Assembly: GCF_900312995.1 (NCBI RefSeq)
Contig: NZ_ONZI01000005.1
Coordinates: 49,994-113,993 of the forward strand
Origin: Kushneria phyllosphaerae
GTDB lineage: Bacteria > Pseudomonadota > Gammaproteobacteria > Pseudomonadales > Halomonadaceae
DNA: 64,000 nucleotides
Direction of reading: 5' to 3'
The notes below the pieces were generated by a model that was not told the origin of the DNA, did not search any database, and saw nothing but the letters and a program-made list of their open reading frames with translations. Below, in pieces: positions 28,444 through 39,551 of this stretch (position 1 is its first letter; every line of letters starts with the position of its first letter). A program made the position numbers and the translations under genes.

Positions 28444-31400
28444 ATGCCAAAACGTACCGACCTGAAAAGCATTCTGATCATTGGCGCTGGCCCCATCGTT
28501 ATCGGCCAGGCCTGTGAATTCGACTATTCCGGCGCCCAGGCCTGCAAGGCGCTGCGTGAGGAGGGATACCGGGTCATTCTGGTCAACTCCAATCCGGCGA
28601 CCATCATGACCGACCCGGTCATGGCGGATGCGACCTATATCGAACCGGTCACCTGGGAGACCGTTGCGCGCATTATCGAGCGTGAGCGTCCCGATGCGGT
28701 GCTGCCGACCATGGGCGGACAGACCGCGCTCAACTGTGCGCTTGAACTCGACCGCCGCGGCATTCTTGATGAGTTCGGCGTCGAGCTGATCGGTGCCAAT
28801 GCCAAGACCATTGAAAAGGCCGAAGACCGTGACCTTTTTGACAAGGCGATGAAAAACATCGGTCTTGAGTGCCCGAAGGCCAAGGTGGCGCACTCGATGC
28901 CGGAAGCCTGGGAAATCCAGTCCGAGCTGGGCTTTCCCTGCATCATTCGTCCGTCCTATACCATGGGCGGCTCCGGTGGCGGCGTGGCCTACAACCGGGA
29001 AGAGTTTGAAGAGATCTGCCATCGCGGTTTTGAGCTCTCTTCCAACCATGAGCTGCTGATTGATGAGTCGCTGCTGGGCTGGAAAGAGTACGAGATGGAG
29101 GTCGTGCGGGATAAAAACGACAACTGCATCATTGTATGTGCGATCGAAAATTTCGATCCGATGGGCGTGCACACCGGTGACTCCATTACCGTGGCACCGG
29201 CGCAGACGCTGACCGATAAAGAGTACCAGATCATGCGTAATGCATCGCTGGCGGTACTGCGGGAAATCGGCGTCGAGACCGGCGGCTCCAACGTGCAGTT
29301 TGGCGTGGACCCGGATACCGGGCGCATGGTGGTTATCGAGATGAATCCGCGCGTCTCTCGCTCCTCGGCACTGGCGTCCAAGGCGACCGGTTTCCCGATC
29401 GCCAAGGTCGCAGCCAAGCTGGCCGTGGGCTATACGCTGGATGAGCTGCAAAACGACATTACCGGCGGTGCCACACCTGCCTCATTTGAGCCGGCCATCG
29501 ACTATGTCGTGACCAAGATTCCGCGCTTTACCTTCGAGAAGTTCCCACAGGCGAACGATCGTCTGACCACCCAGATGAAGTCGGTGGGCGAGGTCATGGC
29601 CATCGGGCGCACCTTCCAGGAGTCGCTGCAAAAGGCGCTGCGCGGTCTGGAAATCGGGGTCGATGGGCTGGATCCGAAGCTTGTCGATTTCGATGAGGCG
29701 TCGCGTCAGCTGATGCAGGGTGAGCTGCAGCGTCCGGGCGCTGACCGGATCTTTTTTGTGGCCGACGCCTTCAGGGCCGGCCTGTCGCTGGATGAAGTCT
29801 TCAACTTCACCAAAATCGATCGCTGGTTTTTGATCCAGATTCAGGAGCTGATGGTTCTGGAAGGCCAGATCGCCAAGGCCTCCCTGAATGATCTCAGTCG
29901 CAAGCAGGTCTATTTCTACAAGCGTCGCGGCTTTGGGGATGCACGTCTGGCACGGCTGATTGGTGTCAGTGAAAAGGCCTTCAGGGAGCGTCGTCATGCG
30001 CTGGATGTGCGTCCGGTCTTCAAGCGGGTCGACACCTGTGCGGCCGAGTTCGCGACATCAACAGCCTACATGTACTCCACCTATGAAGAAGAGTGCGAGG
30101 CCAACCCCAGCGATCGCCAGAAGATCATGGTGCTGGGCGGTGGCCCCAACCGGATCGGTCAGGGTATCGAGTTTGACTACTGCTGCGTCCATGCCGCACT
30201 CGCCATGCGCGAAGACGGTTATGAGACCATCATGGTCAACTGTAACCCTGAAACCGTCTCGACCGACTATGACACGTCCGATCGCCTCTACTTCGAGCCG
30301 GTAACGCTTGAGGATGTGCTGGCGATTGTCGAAAAGGAAAAGCCGGTGGGGGTCATTGTGCAGTTCGGTGGCCAGACGCCGCTGAAGCTGGCGCGTGATC
30401 TGGAGGCGGCCGGGGTACCCATTATCGGTACCTCGCCGGATGCGATCGATCGTGCCGAGGATCGTGAGCGCTTTCAGCAGATGATCGAAAAACTCGGTCT
30501 CAAGCAGCCTCACAATGCGACGGCGCGCAGTTTTGAAGATGCCTTCGTCAAGGCCGCCAAAATCGGTTATCCGCTGGTGGTGCGCCCGTCCTACGTGCTG
30601 GGTGGGCGCGCCATGGAGATCGTTTATTCCGCTGACGAACTCGAGAACTACATGACCCATGCGGTCAAGGTCTCCAATGATTCGCCGGTACTGCTGGATC
30701 ACTTCCTCAATGCCGCCATCGAAGTGGACATTGACGCCATCAGTGACGGCAAGGAGGTCGTGATTGGCGGCATCATGCAGCATATCGAGCAGGCCGGGGT
30801 TCACTCCGGGGACTCGGCATGCTCGCTGCCGCCTTATTCGCTGCCGGGTGAAGTGCAGGATCGCATGCGTGATCAGGTGCAGCGCATGGCGCTGGAGCTT
30901 AACGTGGTGGGCCTGATGAACGTGCAGCTGGCCTGGCAGGATGGCGAGGTCTATGTCATCGAGGTCAATCCGCGCGCCTCGCGTACCGTGCCATTTGTCT
31001 CGAAGTGCATCGGCCGCTCGCTGGCCCAGCTGGCGGCGCGCGTCATGGCCGGCAAGACGCTGGCAGAGCTTGAGTTTACCCGTGAGCACATTCCGAACTT
31101 CTATAGCGTCAAGGAAGCGGTCTTCCCCTTCAACAAGTTCCCGGGCGTGGATCCGATCCTGACGCCGGAAATGAAGTCGACCGGTGAGGTCATGGGGACC
31201 GGCACGACCTTCGCCGAAGCGTTCTACAAGGCGCAGCTGGGCGCGGGAGAGGCCATTCCTGCACTCAGTGGTGACCGCCAGGCGTTTCTCTCTGTTCGTG
31301 ATCCGGACAAGGAGGGCGTTATTGACGTGGCCCGTTCTCTGTTAACATTAGGGTTTACGTTGATCGCGACACAGGGCACGGCGCAGGCCATCGAAGCTGC

Positions 31401-31674
31401 GGGTCTGCCGGTCACTGCGGTCAACAAGGTGTTTGAAGGCCGTCCCCATATTGTCGACATGATCAAAAACGATGAGGTTGCCTACATCGTGAACACGACC
31501 GAGGGGCGGCAGGCCATTAACGATTCTTCCATGATTCGCCGCTCGGCGCTGTCACACAAGGTGCCCTATGCCACGACCCTGGCCGGGGCGCGTGCCGTGT
31601 GTATGGCGCTTGAGTATGGTAACGAGGTTACCGTGCGGCGACTTCAGGAACTCCATACGAGTGTAACGGCATGA
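28444..31674 (+). CDS. carB: Carbamoyl-phosphate synthase large subunit
   Basis: This 1076-residue enzyme (E. coli is 1073) makes carbamoyl phosphate from bicarbonate, ammonia and two ATP. Two homologous ATP-grasp halves are visible: the first starts [21 protein letters not shown], the second [20 protein letters not shown] near residue 560. They are separated by the oligomerisation region and followed by the allosteric MGS-like domain (about residue 940 onward, [23 protein letters not shown]). The stop overlaps the greA ATG (ATGA at 31671-31674). The reading frame is intact. Confidence 0.98.
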   Translation: MPKRTDLKSILIIGAGPIVIGQACEFDYSGAQACKALREEGYRVILVNSNPATIMTDPVMADATYIEPVTWETVARIIERERPDAVLPTMGGQTALNCALELDRRGILDEFGVELIGANAKTIEKAEDRDLFDKAMKNIGLECPKAKVAHSMPEAWEIQSELGFPCIIRPSYTMGGSGGGVAYNREEFEEICHRGFELSSNHELLIDESLLGWKEYEMEVVRDKNDNCIIVCAIENFDPMGVHTGDSITVAPAQTLTDKEYQIMRNASLAVLREIGVETGGSNVQFGVDPDTGRMVVIEMNPRVSRSSALASKATGFPIAKVAAKLAVGYTLDELQNDITGGATPASFEPAIDYVVTKIPRFTFEKFPQANDRLTTQMKSVGEVMAIGRTFQESLQKALRGLEIGVDGLDPKLVDFDEASRQLMQGELQRPGADRIFFVADAFRAGLSLDEVFNFTKIDRWFLIQIQELMVLEGQIAKASLNDLSRKQVYFYKRRGFGDARLARLIGVSEKAFRERRHALDVRPVFKRVDTCAAEFATSTAYMYSTYEEECEANPSDRQKIMVLGGGPNRIGQGIEFDYCCVHAALAMREDGYETIMVNCNPETVSTDYDTSDRLYFEPVTLEDVLAIVEKEKPVGVIVQFGGQTPLKLARDLEAAGVPIIGTSPDAIDRAEDRERFQQMIEKLGLKQPHNATARSFEDAFVKAAKIGYPLVVRPSYVLGGRAMEIVYSADELENYMTHAVKVSNDSPVLLDHFLNAAIEVDIDAISDGKEVVIGGIMQHIEQAGVHSGDSACSLPPYSLPGEVQDRMRDQVQRMALELNVVGLMNVQLAWQDGEVYVIEVNPRASRTVPFVSKCIGRSLAQLAARVMAGKTLAELEFTREHIPNFYSVKEAVFPFNKFPGVDPILTPEMKSTGEVMGTGTTFAEAFYKAQLGAGEAIPALSGDRQAFLSVRDPDKEGVIDVARSLLTLGFTLIATQGTAQAIEAAGLPVTAVNKVFEGRPHIVDMIKNDEVAYIVNTTEGRQAINDSSMIRRSALSHKVPYATTLAGARAVCMALEYGNEVTVRRLQELHTSVTA

Positions 31675-32150
31675 CCAGGGTTCCGATGACAGTGCAGGGT
31701 GAGAAGGCCCTGCGTGAAGAGCTTAACCAGCTCAAGGGTGTTGATCGCCCGCGCGTGATTGCAGACATTGCCGAGGCGCGAGAGCACGGCGATCTCAAGG
31801 AGAATGCGGAGTATCACGCCGCGCGTGAGCAGCAGGGGTTTATCGAGGGGCGGATTCAGGAAATCGAGTCGCGTCTGTCCAATTCTCAGGTCATTGATGT
31901 CACCAAGGTGCCGCATACCGGCAAGGTCATCTTTGGCACCACGATCAAACTTTTAAACCTCGATACCGATGAGGAAGTGACCTATCGCATCGTTGGTGAA
32001 GACGAGGCCAGCATCAAGGACGGCAAGATTTCGGTAAACTCTCCCATCGCGCGTGCGCTGGTGGGCAAATCCGAAGGGGATGTCGTCAATGTGCGAACGC
32101 CCGGCGGCGATGTCGAATATGAAATTGACAGCGTCGAGCACGTGGGCTGA
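31671..32150 (+). CDS. greA: Transcription elongation factor GreA
   Basis: This 159-residue factor enters the RNA polymerase secondary channel and stimulates cleavage of backtracked RNA. The N-terminal coiled coil carries the acidic tip in [21 protein letters not shown]. The C-terminal FKBP-like domain has [29 protein letters not shown] and [16 protein letters not shown]. The start overlaps the carB stop, indicating coupling. A strong terminator follows 27 bases after the stop. Confidence 0.97.
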   Translation: MTRVPMTVQGEKALREELNQLKGVDRPRVIADIAEAREHGDLKENAEYHAAREQQGFIEGRIQEIESRLSNSQVIDVTKVPHTGKVIFGTTIKLLNLDTDEEVTYRIVGEDEASIKDGKISVNSPIARALVGKSEGDVVNVRTPGGDVEYEIDSVEHVG

Positions 32151-32177
32151 TCAGCGCCATATTGCCCGTTATAAAAA

Positions 32178-32204
32178 AGCCCCCGACAGCGTCGGGGGCT
32201 TTTT
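32178..32204 (+). terminator. Terminator after greA
   Basis: The stem AAGCCCCCGAC/GTCGGGGGCTT with loop AGC is followed by T. It closes the carAB-greA transcript. Confidence 0.93.
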
Positions 32205-32246
32205 GCATTCAGATCATCGGCGTGGGCCGTCAACGCTTTGTGGCGA

Positions 32247-32558
32247 TTACTGCGTATAGCGTGCCACGTTGGAAAGCCTGGGGTCGGCCTTGGGATTGTG
32301 GCGATAAAGCAGGGCAGTCTTGCCGATGCTTTGTACCAGTTCGGCGCCTGATTGCTCCAGTAAGTGTTGAATAATCTCGGCCCGCTCGTCGCGCTCTGCG
32401 CCGGCGATGCTGATCTTGATCAGTTCATGGTCGGTGAGTGCTCGTTCAAGCTCACCCGTAACACCCTCGGTCAGGCCTTTGTCACCGATCCGGACAACCG
32501 GATTAAGGATATGGCCGACGCTACGCAGGGTTTTCTTTTGTGCCGCTGTAAGGCTCAT
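32247..32558 (-). CDS. yhbY: CRM-domain RNA-binding protein YhbY
   Basis: This 103-residue single CRM-domain protein associates with pre-50S ribosomes. It has KKTLRSVGHILNPVVRIGDKGLTEGV, the GxxG loop region (VRIGDKGLTE), ELIKISIAG and IVQSIGKTALLYR-like segments near the end. It is divergent from rlmE, the usual arrangement beside ftsH. Here its rlmE neighbour is damaged, so the 50S-maturation context is partly lost. Confidence 0.93.
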   Translation of the reverse strand: MSLTAAQKKTLRSVGHILNPVVRIGDKGLTEGVTGELERALTDHELIKISIAGAERDERAEIIQHLLEQSGAELVQSIGKTALLYRHNPKADPRLSNVARYTQ

Positions 32559-32715
32559 GATATGTTGAAAACTCTCGATCCTTTTTCATGTGCAATCATC
32601 TTACTCCACACGACGGCAGTGGCGCCAACGGTTGTATCACGTTCAGTGTTCTTTCCTATGATCGTGCTGGTGTTTGATCGCTGTAGCACGGCAATCCCTT
32701 TCTTCGGAAGTTAAC

Positions 32716-33363
32716 GTGAAACGCTTCAAAAAGCCGGCTGCCGGCAAGAAGGCTTCAGCCGACAACAGCTGGATGAAGGCACGCTTTGATGATATCCGGG
32801 CAAGTTGCAGCTGGGCGGATGGCTATTGCTCCCGTACCAGTGACAAGCTACTTGAAATCGATGATCGCGATCGGCTATTTGCGCCGGACATGAGTGTGGT
32901 CGACCCGGGCGCCGCTCCGGGCAGGTGGCGTCAGGTGGCTATGGCGCGCGCAGGGCATCAGGGGCAGGTGATCGCCACTGATATCCTCGAGATGGATGCC
33001 ATTGCGGGCATGGATTTCATTCAGGGTGACTTTACTGAAGAAGGCACGCTGCATGCTATGCTCGAGGCGCTTGGCAATCGACATGTCAACGTTGTGCTGT
33101 CAGACATGGCGCCCAATTTAAGTGGGCAGATAGCCATTGATCAGCACTGAGTCATGTATCCTGTAGAGCTGACACTTGATATGGCTCAGCAATGGCTGAT
33201 GCCGGGTGGCGATTTTCTGACCAGGATCTTCCAGAGTGAGGGTTTTGATCAGTATCTAAAGGAAATGCGTCTCCGGTTCGATAAGTTAGTGACTCGCAAA
33301 CCAGATGCCTCGCATCCAGGATTGCGGGAAGTATATCTGCTGGGTCGCGGTTTTCGCACATGA
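32716..33363 (+). pseudogene. rlmE: Degraded rlmE (23S rRNA U2552 2'-O-methyltransferase)
   Basis: Two frame-consistent parts are homologous to RlmE/RrmJ. Residues 1-144 run from the GTG at 32716 (SD GGAAG) to a TGA at 33148-33150. The remainder to 33363 continues in the same frame ([15 protein letters not shown], then [18 protein letters not shown]). Homologues have Pro-Arg before MYLVEL, where this has His-stop, which fits a CGA to TGA change. Other conserved sites are altered: motif I DLGAAPGGW reads DPGAAPGRW, YRSRASYKL reads YCSRTSDKL, and the catalytic Lys of the KVFQGEGFD block (Lys164 in E. coli) is Arg in [10 protein letters not shown]. No indels are seen. Loss of function is likely but not proven. 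Confidence 0.85.
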
Positions 33364-33364
33364 G

Positions 33365-33392
33365 CTTGCAATCGACAGGCCGCGCCCCAAGC
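33365..33392 (+). promoter_or_regulatory. Candidate sigma-32 promoter for ftsH
   Basis: CTTGCAA (33365-33371), a 13-base spacer and CCCCAAGC (33385-33392) resemble CTTGAAA/CCCCATNT. It begins just after the rlmE remnant and 59 bases before the ftsH start. It would let ftsH be heat-induced independently of the damaged upstream gene. Confidence 0.5.
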
Positions 33393-33450
33393 TATCCGAC
33401 ACATACCGGGCCACGCCTGGCAGGCAGAATCACGTAGTGAGGGTGTCCCC

Positions 33451-35427
33451 TTGAACGACATGGCCAAGAATCTGATCCTATGGTTGATTATCGCAGCGGT
33501 ACTGCTGACGGTATTCAATAACTTCAGCGTCGATAATTCGCCGCAGGCGATGAACTATTCCCAGTTTGTCGAGCAGGTGCAAAACAAACAGATCCGTCAG
33601 GTCACCATCGATGGCTACGATATTCGTGGTGAGCGCGATGATGGCTCCAGCTTTCAGACCATCAGGCCGTCTGCAGAAGACCCGCGCCTGATGGACGATC
33701 TGCTCAGCAACAACGTGACCGTGGTAGGCAAGAAACCCGACCAGCAGAGTATCTGGTCTCGCTTGCTGATCGCCAGTTTCCCCATACTGCTTATCCTTGG
33801 CATCTTCCTGTTCTTTATGCGACAGATGCAGGGTGGGGGTGCCGGCAAGGGCGGTCCCATGAGCTTTGGCAAGTCAAAGGCCAAGCTGCTGTCACACGAA
33901 CAGGTCAAGACAACCTTCAAGGATGTGGCCGGGTGTGACGAAGCCAAGGAAGAAGTCGAGGAACTGGTCGACTTTTTGAAGGACCCCTCCAAATTTCAGC
34001 GTCTTGGTGGCCAGATTCCACGCGGCGTACTGCTGGTAGGGCCGCCCGGGACGGGTAAGACCCTGCTGGCCAAGGCTATTGCCGGTGAGGCTCGGGTCCC
34101 GTTTTTCACCATTTCGGGCTCTGACTTTGTTGAAATGTTTGTGGGTGTCGGTGCCTCTCGAGTGCGTGACATGTTCGAGCAGGCCAAAAAGCAGGCGCCC
34201 TGCATCATCTTCATTGATGAAATCGACGCCGTGGGCCGTTCGCGTGGCTCCGGCATGGGCGGTGGTCATGACGAACGCGAGCAGACACTGAACCAGCTGC
34301 TGGTCGAAATGGACGGCTTTGAAGCCAATGAAGGCATTATCATCATTGCCGCCACCAACCGTCCTGATGTGCTTGATCCTGCCCTGTTGCGTCCGGGCCG
34401 TTTTGATCGTCAGGTGACAGTCGGTCTGCCCGATATCCGGGGTCGTGAACATATTCTGGGTGTGCACCTTCGCAAGGTGCCGCTGGCCGATGACGTCAAA
34501 CCAGAGATGATTGCACGGGGAACGCCTGGCTTTTCAGGGGCCGAACTGGCTAACGTGGTCAACGAGGCTGCCCTTTTCGCTGCCCGCAAGAACCGTCGCC
34601 TGATTGGCATGGCCGAGCTTGAAATGGCCAAGGACAAGATCATGATGGGTGCCGAGAAGCGCTCGATGGTCATGTCTGAAAAGGAAAAACGTAACACGGC
34701 CTATCATGAGGCGGGTCACGCCATCATCGGCCTGCTGATGCCGGAACATGACTCCGTCTACAAGGTCACCATCATTCCTCGCGGACGGGCGCTGGGTGTG
34801 ACCATGTTCCTTCCCACCGAGGATCGTTACAGCTATACGCGTCAACAGATCATCAGCCAGATCTGTTCGCTGTTTGGCGGCCGTATCGCTGAAGAGATGA
34901 CGCTGGGGCCCAATGGTGTGACCACGGGGGCTTCCAATGATATCAAGCGTGCCACCGAGCTGGCCCACAACATGGTGGCCAAGTGGGGGCTATCGCAGGA
35001 GATGGGCCCGCTGATGTATGACGAGGATGAGTCACATCAGTTCCTGGGTGGCCCGGGCGGCGGAGGCAGCAAGTTCACTTCGGCAGAAACCTCCTCAAGG
35101 ATGGACCGCGAAATTCGTCGCATCATCGACGAGTGCTACCAGCAGGCCGAACAGATCCTGCATGACAATCGTGACAAGCTGGACGCGATGACCGATGCCC
35201 TGATCAAGTTTGAAACCATTGATGCCGACCAGATCAACGACATCATGGAAGGCCGTGATCCGCGTCCGCCGAAGGAGCCCGGCAGTAGCGGTCCGAGCGG
35301 TGGTCTGGGTGTGCCCGACACCAGTCCCTCGGATGTGCGTCCGGTGGAAGACCCGGAGGATGGCGACAGTGCTGACGATACGCGGCGCCGTCCCTCTGAC
35401 CCGCTGGGCGGTTCCTCCGGACATTAA
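33451..35427 (+). CDS. ftsH: ATP-dependent zinc metalloprotease FtsH
   Basis: This 658-residue inner-membrane AAA+ protease degrades misassembled membrane proteins and regulators such as sigma-32. Two membrane segments (residues about 5-22 and 108-128) flank a periplasmic domain. The AAA module has Walker A GPPGTGKT, Walker [10 protein letters not shown] and the [20 protein letters not shown]. The protease domain has HEAGH with Zn ligands. The C-terminal 55 residues are Gly/Pro/Asp-rich. TTG at 33451 (GAGGGTG upstream) or ATG at 33460 may be the start. The upstream rlmE is broken, but spacing and promoter look intact. Confidence 0.97.
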   Translation: MNDMAKNLILWLIIAAVLLTVFNNFSVDNSPQAMNYSQFVEQVQNKQIRQVTIDGYDIRGERDDGSSFQTIRPSAEDPRLMDDLLSNNVTVVGKKPDQQSIWSRLLIASFPILLILGIFLFFMRQMQGGGAGKGGPMSFGKSKAKLLSHEQVKTTFKDVAGCDEAKEEVEELVDFLKDPSKFQRLGGQIPRGVLLVGPPGTGKTLLAKAIAGEARVPFFTISGSDFVEMFVGVGASRVRDMFEQAKKQAPCIIFIDEIDAVGRSRGSGMGGGHDEREQTLNQLLVEMDGFEANEGIIIIAATNRPDVLDPALLRPGRFDRQVTVGLPDIRGREHILGVHLRKVPLADDVKPEMIARGTPGFSGAELANVVNEAALFAARKNRRLIGMAELEMAKDKIMMGAEKRSMVMSEKEKRNTAYHEAGHAIIGLLMPEHDSVYKVTIIPRGRALGVTMFLPTEDRYSYTRQQIISQICSLFGGRIAEEMTLGPNGVTTGASNDIKRATELAHNMVAKWGLSQEMGPLMYDEDESHQFLGGPGGGGSKFTSAETSSRMDREIRRIIDECYQQAEQILHDNRDKLDAMTDALIKFETIDADQINDIMEGRDPRPPKEPGSSGPSGGLGVPDTSPSDVRPVEDPEDGDSADDTRRRPSDPLGGSSGH

Positions 35428-35447
35428 CCTTTGTTTTACGTATCATG

Positions 35448-35471
35448 ACCGCCCTCCGGGGCGGTTTTTTT
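35448..35471 (+). terminator. Terminator after ftsH
   Basis: The stem ACCGCCC/GGGGCGGT with a TCC-type loop is followed by seven T. Confidence 0.9.
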
Positions 35472-35522
35472 ATATCCACTGCTTACAATGACAGGTCGTC
35501 AGTTCGGGTTTCAGGAATCATC

Positions 35523-36374
35523 ATGTCGAAAGAAGCTACTTTCATGTCGTGCGGCGAGCGCCACCGGCTGTCCCGTGACAGGCCCCATGTCATGGGCATT
35601 CTCAATGTCACGCCGGACTCCTTTTCCGACGGTGGAAAGCATGCTCTGGGCGATGCGGCCCTGCGTCGTGCCGAAGAGATGCTCCGTGAGGGTGCCGATA
35701 TCATCGATGTGGGAGGAGAATCCACTCGGCCCGGAGCCACGCCTGTTGGCGTGCAGCAGGAGCTGGATCGGGTGGTGCCGATTGTGGAGCGTCTGACCCA
35801 TGAGCTGGGGGCGCTGGTTTCGGTGGATACCAGTGCGCCGGAAGTGATGACCGCCATCACGAAAGCCGGGGCCGGCATGATCAATGATGTTCGCTCATTA
35901 AGGCGTCAGGGGGCGCTTGAGGCAGCCGCCGCCTCGGGGTTGCCTGTCTGTCTCATGCATATGGTGGGCGAGCCCGATAACATGCAAAATGACCCGCGAT
36001 ATGAACGCCCCATTGAAGAGGAGGTGGCTGTATTTCTCGAGCACCAGATCGCTCGCTGCCGCGGTGCCGGTATGGATGGCGATCGGTTGCTGGTTGATCC
36101 GGGCTTTGGCTTTGCAAAGACGCTTGCGCACAATCTGCGACTGATGAATCGCCTAGAGTATCTCCAGCATCTGGGCTACCCCCTGCTGGTCGGTACCTCT
36201 CGCAAGGGCATGATCGGTCGTGCGCTGTCACGCGAGGTTGATGAACGTCTCTATGGTGGGTTGGCGTTGACAGCTCTTGCCGTCAGCAAGGGCGCCTGGA
36301 TTATCAGAACACATGATGTCGCTGCCAGCGCTGACGCCGTTGGCATGACCAGTGCAGTACTCAAGGAAGGCTAA
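35523..36374 (+). CDS. folP: Dihydropteroate synthase
   Basis: This 283-residue TIM-barrel enzyme joins p-aminobenzoate to hydroxymethyl-dihydropterin pyrophosphate in folate synthesis and is the sulfonamide target. It has [28 protein letters not shown] (the flexible substrate loop), [31 protein letters not shown] and [13 protein letters not shown] 35523 was chosen; an upstream in-frame ATG lies in the ftsH terminator. glmM starts five bases after the stop, the standard pairing. Confidence 0.96.
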   Translation: MSKEATFMSCGERHRLSRDRPHVMGILNVTPDSFSDGGKHALGDAALRRAEEMLREGADIIDVGGESTRPGATPVGVQQELDRVVPIVERLTHELGALVSVDTSAPEVMTAITKAGAGMINDVRSLRRQGALEAAAASGLPVCLMHMVGEPDNMQNDPRYERPIEEEVAVFLEHQIARCRGAGMDGDRLLVDPGFGFAKTLAHNLRLMNRLEYLQHLGYPLLVGTSRKGMIGRALSREVDERLYGGLALTALAVSKGAWIIRTHDVAASADAVGMTSAVLKEG

Positions 36375-36379
36375 TAGCA

Positions 36380-37741
36380 ATGGCAAGACAATATTTCGGT
36401 ACGGATGGTATTCGCGGCACGGTGGGTCAGGCGCCCATTACGGCAGATTTCATGCTGCGTCTGGGCTGGGCTGCCGGTCGTGTCTTTGCCCGCCAGAATC
36501 GCCGCGCGCGCGTGCTGATCGGCAAGGATACCCGTATCTCCGGTTATATGTTCGAGTCTGCACTGGAAGCCGGTTTTTCGGCAGCCGGAGTGGATGTGGC
36601 CCTTCTGGGGCCGATGCCCACGCCCGGTATTGCCTATCTGACCAGTACTCTACGGGCCAGCGCCGGTGTGGTCATTAGTGCTTCGCACAATCCTTATCAG
36701 GATAACGGCATCAAGTTTTTCTCGCAGCATGGCACCAAGCTGCCCGATGCTTTGGAAGATGAAATCGAGCGTGAGCTTGAAGGTCTTCAAGAGACGGTCG
36801 GTCCGGACAGGCTGGGCAAGGCCGTACGTATCGAGGATGCTGCCGGGCGCTATATCGAGTTCTGCAAGTCGACAGTGCCCAATCGCTTTGGCCTGCATGG
36901 TCTGAAAATTGTTATCGACTGCGCCAACGGCGCCACTTATCACATCGCGCCCAATGTCTTTCGTGAGCTGGGTGCCGAAGTCATTACGCTGGGTGTGACC
37001 CCTGACGGTCTCAACATCAACCAGCAGGTGGGTTCCACACATCCTGAAGTCATGCGCGAAAAGGTCCTTGAGACCGGCGCGGATCTCGGCATCGCCTTTG
37101 ATGGTGACGGTGATCGTGTGATCATGGTGGATCATGCCGGTCGCATCGTGGATGGGGACGACATTCTCTATATCATTGCACGTGATCGTCAGCGTCGCGG
37201 CGTGCTGGGCGGTGGCGTCGTTGGTACGCTGATGAGCAACTTCGGGCTGGCGACAGCGCTGGAAGAGTTGGGTATCCCCTTCGAGCGTGCCAAGGTTGGT
37301 GATCGCTATGTCATCGAACAGATGCTGGCGCGTGACTGGCAGCTGGGTGGAGAGTCCTCGGGACACATTCTGTGCGGTCATGCCCAGACCACCGGTGACG
37401 GCATTGTGTCTGCCCTGCAGGTGCTGGCCACCATGGTGATCGAGGAGCGAAGCCTTGATGAACTGCTGGAAGGAATGGAAAAGGCCCCGCAGGCGTTGAT
37501 CAATGTGCGTCTGGTGCCCGGCATTGACAAGACGGCGCTGATGGAAAGCGCTCCTGTGACGAACGCCGTCAAAGAGGTCGAGCAAACGCTGGGCGAGTCC
37601 GGGCGTGTCCTGCTCAGGCCCTCGGGCACGGAGCCACTGATCCGGGTCATGGTGGAAGGGCGTCCGCGCTTTGATGTTCAGGCGCTGGCACAAAAAATCG
37701 CCGATGAAATCGAGCAGGGCATGACAACTGCCCAGGGTTGA
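36380..37741 (+). CDS. glmM: Phosphoglucosamine mutase
   Basis: This 453-residue enzyme interconverts glucosamine-6-P and glucosamine-1-P for peptidoglycan and LPS precursors. Features are [13 protein letters not shown], the phosphoserine loop [17 protein letters not shown], the metal loop [13 protein letters not shown], sugar-binding [10 protein letters not shown] and the phosphate-binding [14 protein letters not shown] near the C-terminus. It is slightly longer than the E. coli protein (445). It is probably co-transcribed with folP. Confidence 0.97.
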   Translation: MARQYFGTDGIRGTVGQAPITADFMLRLGWAAGRVFARQNRRARVLIGKDTRISGYMFESALEAGFSAAGVDVALLGPMPTPGIAYLTSTLRASAGVVISASHNPYQDNGIKFFSQHGTKLPDALEDEIERELEGLQETVGPDRLGKAVRIEDAAGRYIEFCKSTVPNRFGLHGLKIVIDCANGATYHIAPNVFRELGAEVITLGVTPDGLNINQQVGSTHPEVMREKVLETGADLGIAFDGDGDRVIMVDHAGRIVDGDDILYIIARDRQRRGVLGGGVVGTLMSNFGLATALEELGIPFERAKVGDRYVIEQMLARDWQLGGESSGHILCGHAQTTGDGIVSALQVLATMVIEERSLDELLEGMEKAPQALINVRLVPGIDKTALMESAPVTNAVKEVEQTLGESGRVLLRPSGTEPLIRVMVEGRPRFDVQALAQKIADEIEQGMTTAQG

Positions 37742-37850
37742 AGAAGACGGGGCGTGGTTGTGTTCGCGCCATCGCTCCATTAACATCGCCCTCCTTGCGG
37801 AGGCGTCTACCAATACTTTCCTGTTCCCGACAGGCTAGGGAGAAGTCACC

Positions 37851-38600
37851 ATGCGTAAGCCACTGATTGCCGGCAACTGGAAGATGAATGGTTCGCTGGC
37901 GCTTTTGGAGACCATGAAGCAGGCGCTGTCGTCTGCCCGGGTTTCCTCTGACGTGGATGTCGCCATTATTCCGCCATTCACGCTGCTCATGTCGGCAGGA
38001 AAGATACTGGCGGGAAGCTCGGCAGGAATTGGTGCCCAGACGCTTCATCCTGAATCATCAGGTGCCTACACCGGTGAAATCAGTGCCTCCATGCTGGCAG
38101 AGTGCGGTGTCAGGTATGTGCTGGTGGGCCACTCGGAGCGTCGTACCCTGTTTGCAGAAGATGATCAGGCCGTACTGGCGCGTGTGAAGGCTGCGCTTGG
38201 TGCTGGTCTGGTGCCTGTGCTGTGCGTGGGTGAAACGCTTGAAGAGCGTGAAACTGACCGCGTGGAGACCGTGGTGCTGGGGCAGGTCAGTACGGTGATT
38301 GACGCCCTTTCTGCAGAAGAACGCTCACGCCTGGTCATTGCCTACGAACCGGTCTGGGCCATCGGTACGGGCCGTACGGCCACGCCCGATCAGGCGCAAC
38401 AGGTTCATGCCATGATTCGGTCATGGTTGTCAGACAAGGATCTCGCTCTGGGAGAGAGCATGCGTCTGCTGTATGGCGGCAGCATGAAGGCTGACAATGC
38501 TGCCGACCTTCTTTCCCGGCCGGATATCGATGGGGGGCTGATAGGCGGCGCCTCGCTTAAACCCGATGACTTTATTGCGATTTGTCACGCAGCAGGTTGA
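37851..38600 (+). CDS. tpiA: Triosephosphate isomerase
   Basis: This 249-residue glycolytic enzyme interconverts dihydroxyacetone phosphate and glyceraldehyde-3-P. Active-site residues are Asn9 and Lys11 (AGNWKMNG), His in VGHSERR (about 95) and Glu in AYEPVWAIGTG (about 166), with loop 6 following it. The phosphate-binding YGGSMKADN and GGLIGGASL lie at the end. SD AGGGAGAAG precedes the ATG. Two short hairpins without T runs lie in the 109-base gap after glmM. secG follows by four bases. Confidence 0.97.
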   Translation: MRKPLIAGNWKMNGSLALLETMKQALSSARVSSDVDVAIIPPFTLLMSAGKILAGSSAGIGAQTLHPESSGAYTGEISASMLAECGVRYVLVGHSERRTLFAEDDQAVLARVKAALGAGLVPVLCVGETLEERETDRVETVVLGQVSTVIDALSAEERSRLVIAYEPVWAIGTGRTATPDQAQQVHAMIRSWLSDKDLALGESMRLLYGGSMKADNAADLLSRPDIDGGLIGGASLKPDDFIAICHAAG

Positions 38601-38604
38601 TTAA

Positions 38605-39012
38605 ATGTACGTTGCCATCATTTTGATTCACGTCCTTCTTGCCATCAGCCTGATTGCGCTGGTGCTCTTGCAGCGCGGCAAGGGGGCCGAAGCCGGTGCC
38701 TCCTTCGGGGGCGGCGCCTCTCAAACGGTGCTGGGCTCGCAGGGCGCCTCCAAAACGCTTGCACGCCTGACCGCAGTACTGGCAGCGCTTTTTTTCATGA
38801 CCTCACTCGGCCTTGCCTGGGTGGTGGATCGTGGCGGCGACACCCAGAGCGGTATTCCTGATGCCAGGGTGATCGAGCAGCAGCGCAGCAGCGCGCCGAG
38901 TCTGGATGATGGCGACGATGCACCTCGCGCCCCCGCTGCTCAGCAGCCGTCTGAAAAGAGTGGTGATGACGGTTTAAGCGTCCCCTCTACAGACAGCAAT
39001 AACGGTAATTGA
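38605..39012 (+). CDS. secG: Preprotein translocase subunit SecG
   Basis: This 135-residue small SecYEG subunit has two membrane helices (residues about 2-22 and 53-73) joined by the conserved QRGKGAEAGASFGGGASQTVLGSQG loop region. The acidic, Ser/Pro-rich C-terminal tail of about 55 residues is typical. It starts four bases after tpiA. It is followed by tRNA-Leu(GAG), the same order as the E. coli secG-leuU locus. Confidence 0.95.
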   Translation: MYVAIILIHVLLAISLIALVLLQRGKGAEAGASFGGGASQTVLGSQGASKTLARLTAVLAALFFMTSLGLAWVVDRGGDTQSGIPDARVIEQQRSSAPSLDDGDDAPRAPAAQQPSEKSGDDGLSVPSTDSNNGN

Positions 39013-39162
39013 TGTATGAGATTACGCATCGCTTGACGAATCATGTCATGGGATGCATAATCTCGCGCCAGTGATGAGGCGCTCGCTCAAGCGATGCTTT
39101 GTCACATGTTCGACAGAGAAGGTGTCGAGCACGACAGAACGCAGTTTTCTGTCGATCCGAAA

Positions 39163-39249
39163 GCCGAAGTGGTGGAATTGGTAGACACGCTATCTTGAGG
39201 GGGTAGTGACCTTATGGTCGTGCGGGTTCAAGTCCCGCCTTCGGCACCA
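39163..39249 (+). tRNA. tRNA-Leu (anticodon GAG)
   Basis: This 87-nt type II tRNA has acceptor GCCGAAG/CTTCGGC and encoded ACCA. The anticodon stem-loop CTATC-TTGAGGG-GGTAG gives GAG. A variable arm around TGACCTTATGGTCG and T-arm GCGGG-TTCAAGT-CCCGC follow. It corresponds in position to leuU of E. coli. Confidence 0.97.
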
Positions 39250-39324
39250 TCGGAACTGCAAGTCGCGACAGACGGATCATGTTGATTCGGCAGGACAAAG
39301 TCCTTATACTGATTGCGCTATTGA

Positions 39325-39401
<77 letters not shown>

Positions 39402-39432
39402 TCCAGCCGTAATGGATGGAAATTTTTCCCGA

Positions 39433-39460
39433 AAAGCCCCTTCCATTGAAGGGGCTTTTT
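39433..39460 (+). terminator. Terminator after tRNA-fMet
   Basis: An 11-bp stem AAAGCCCCTTC/GAAGGGGCTTT with loop CATT ends in T. It separates the tRNA from, or partially attenuates entry into, the rimP-nusA-infB operon. Confidence 0.88.
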
Positions 39461-39551
39461 GTTACAGCGCAACAAGATCGCTCATCAGTCACCTCATCTG
39501 CTCTCCTGTATTTTCGCTCAGGTGCCTGATGCCACTGCAGGAGGCCATGTC

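Noticed and set aside
33148..33150. In-frame TGA of rlmE as selenocysteine
   Set aside because: The homologous residue is Arg, no selenocysteine insertion stem is apparent, and several other conserved residues are also changed.
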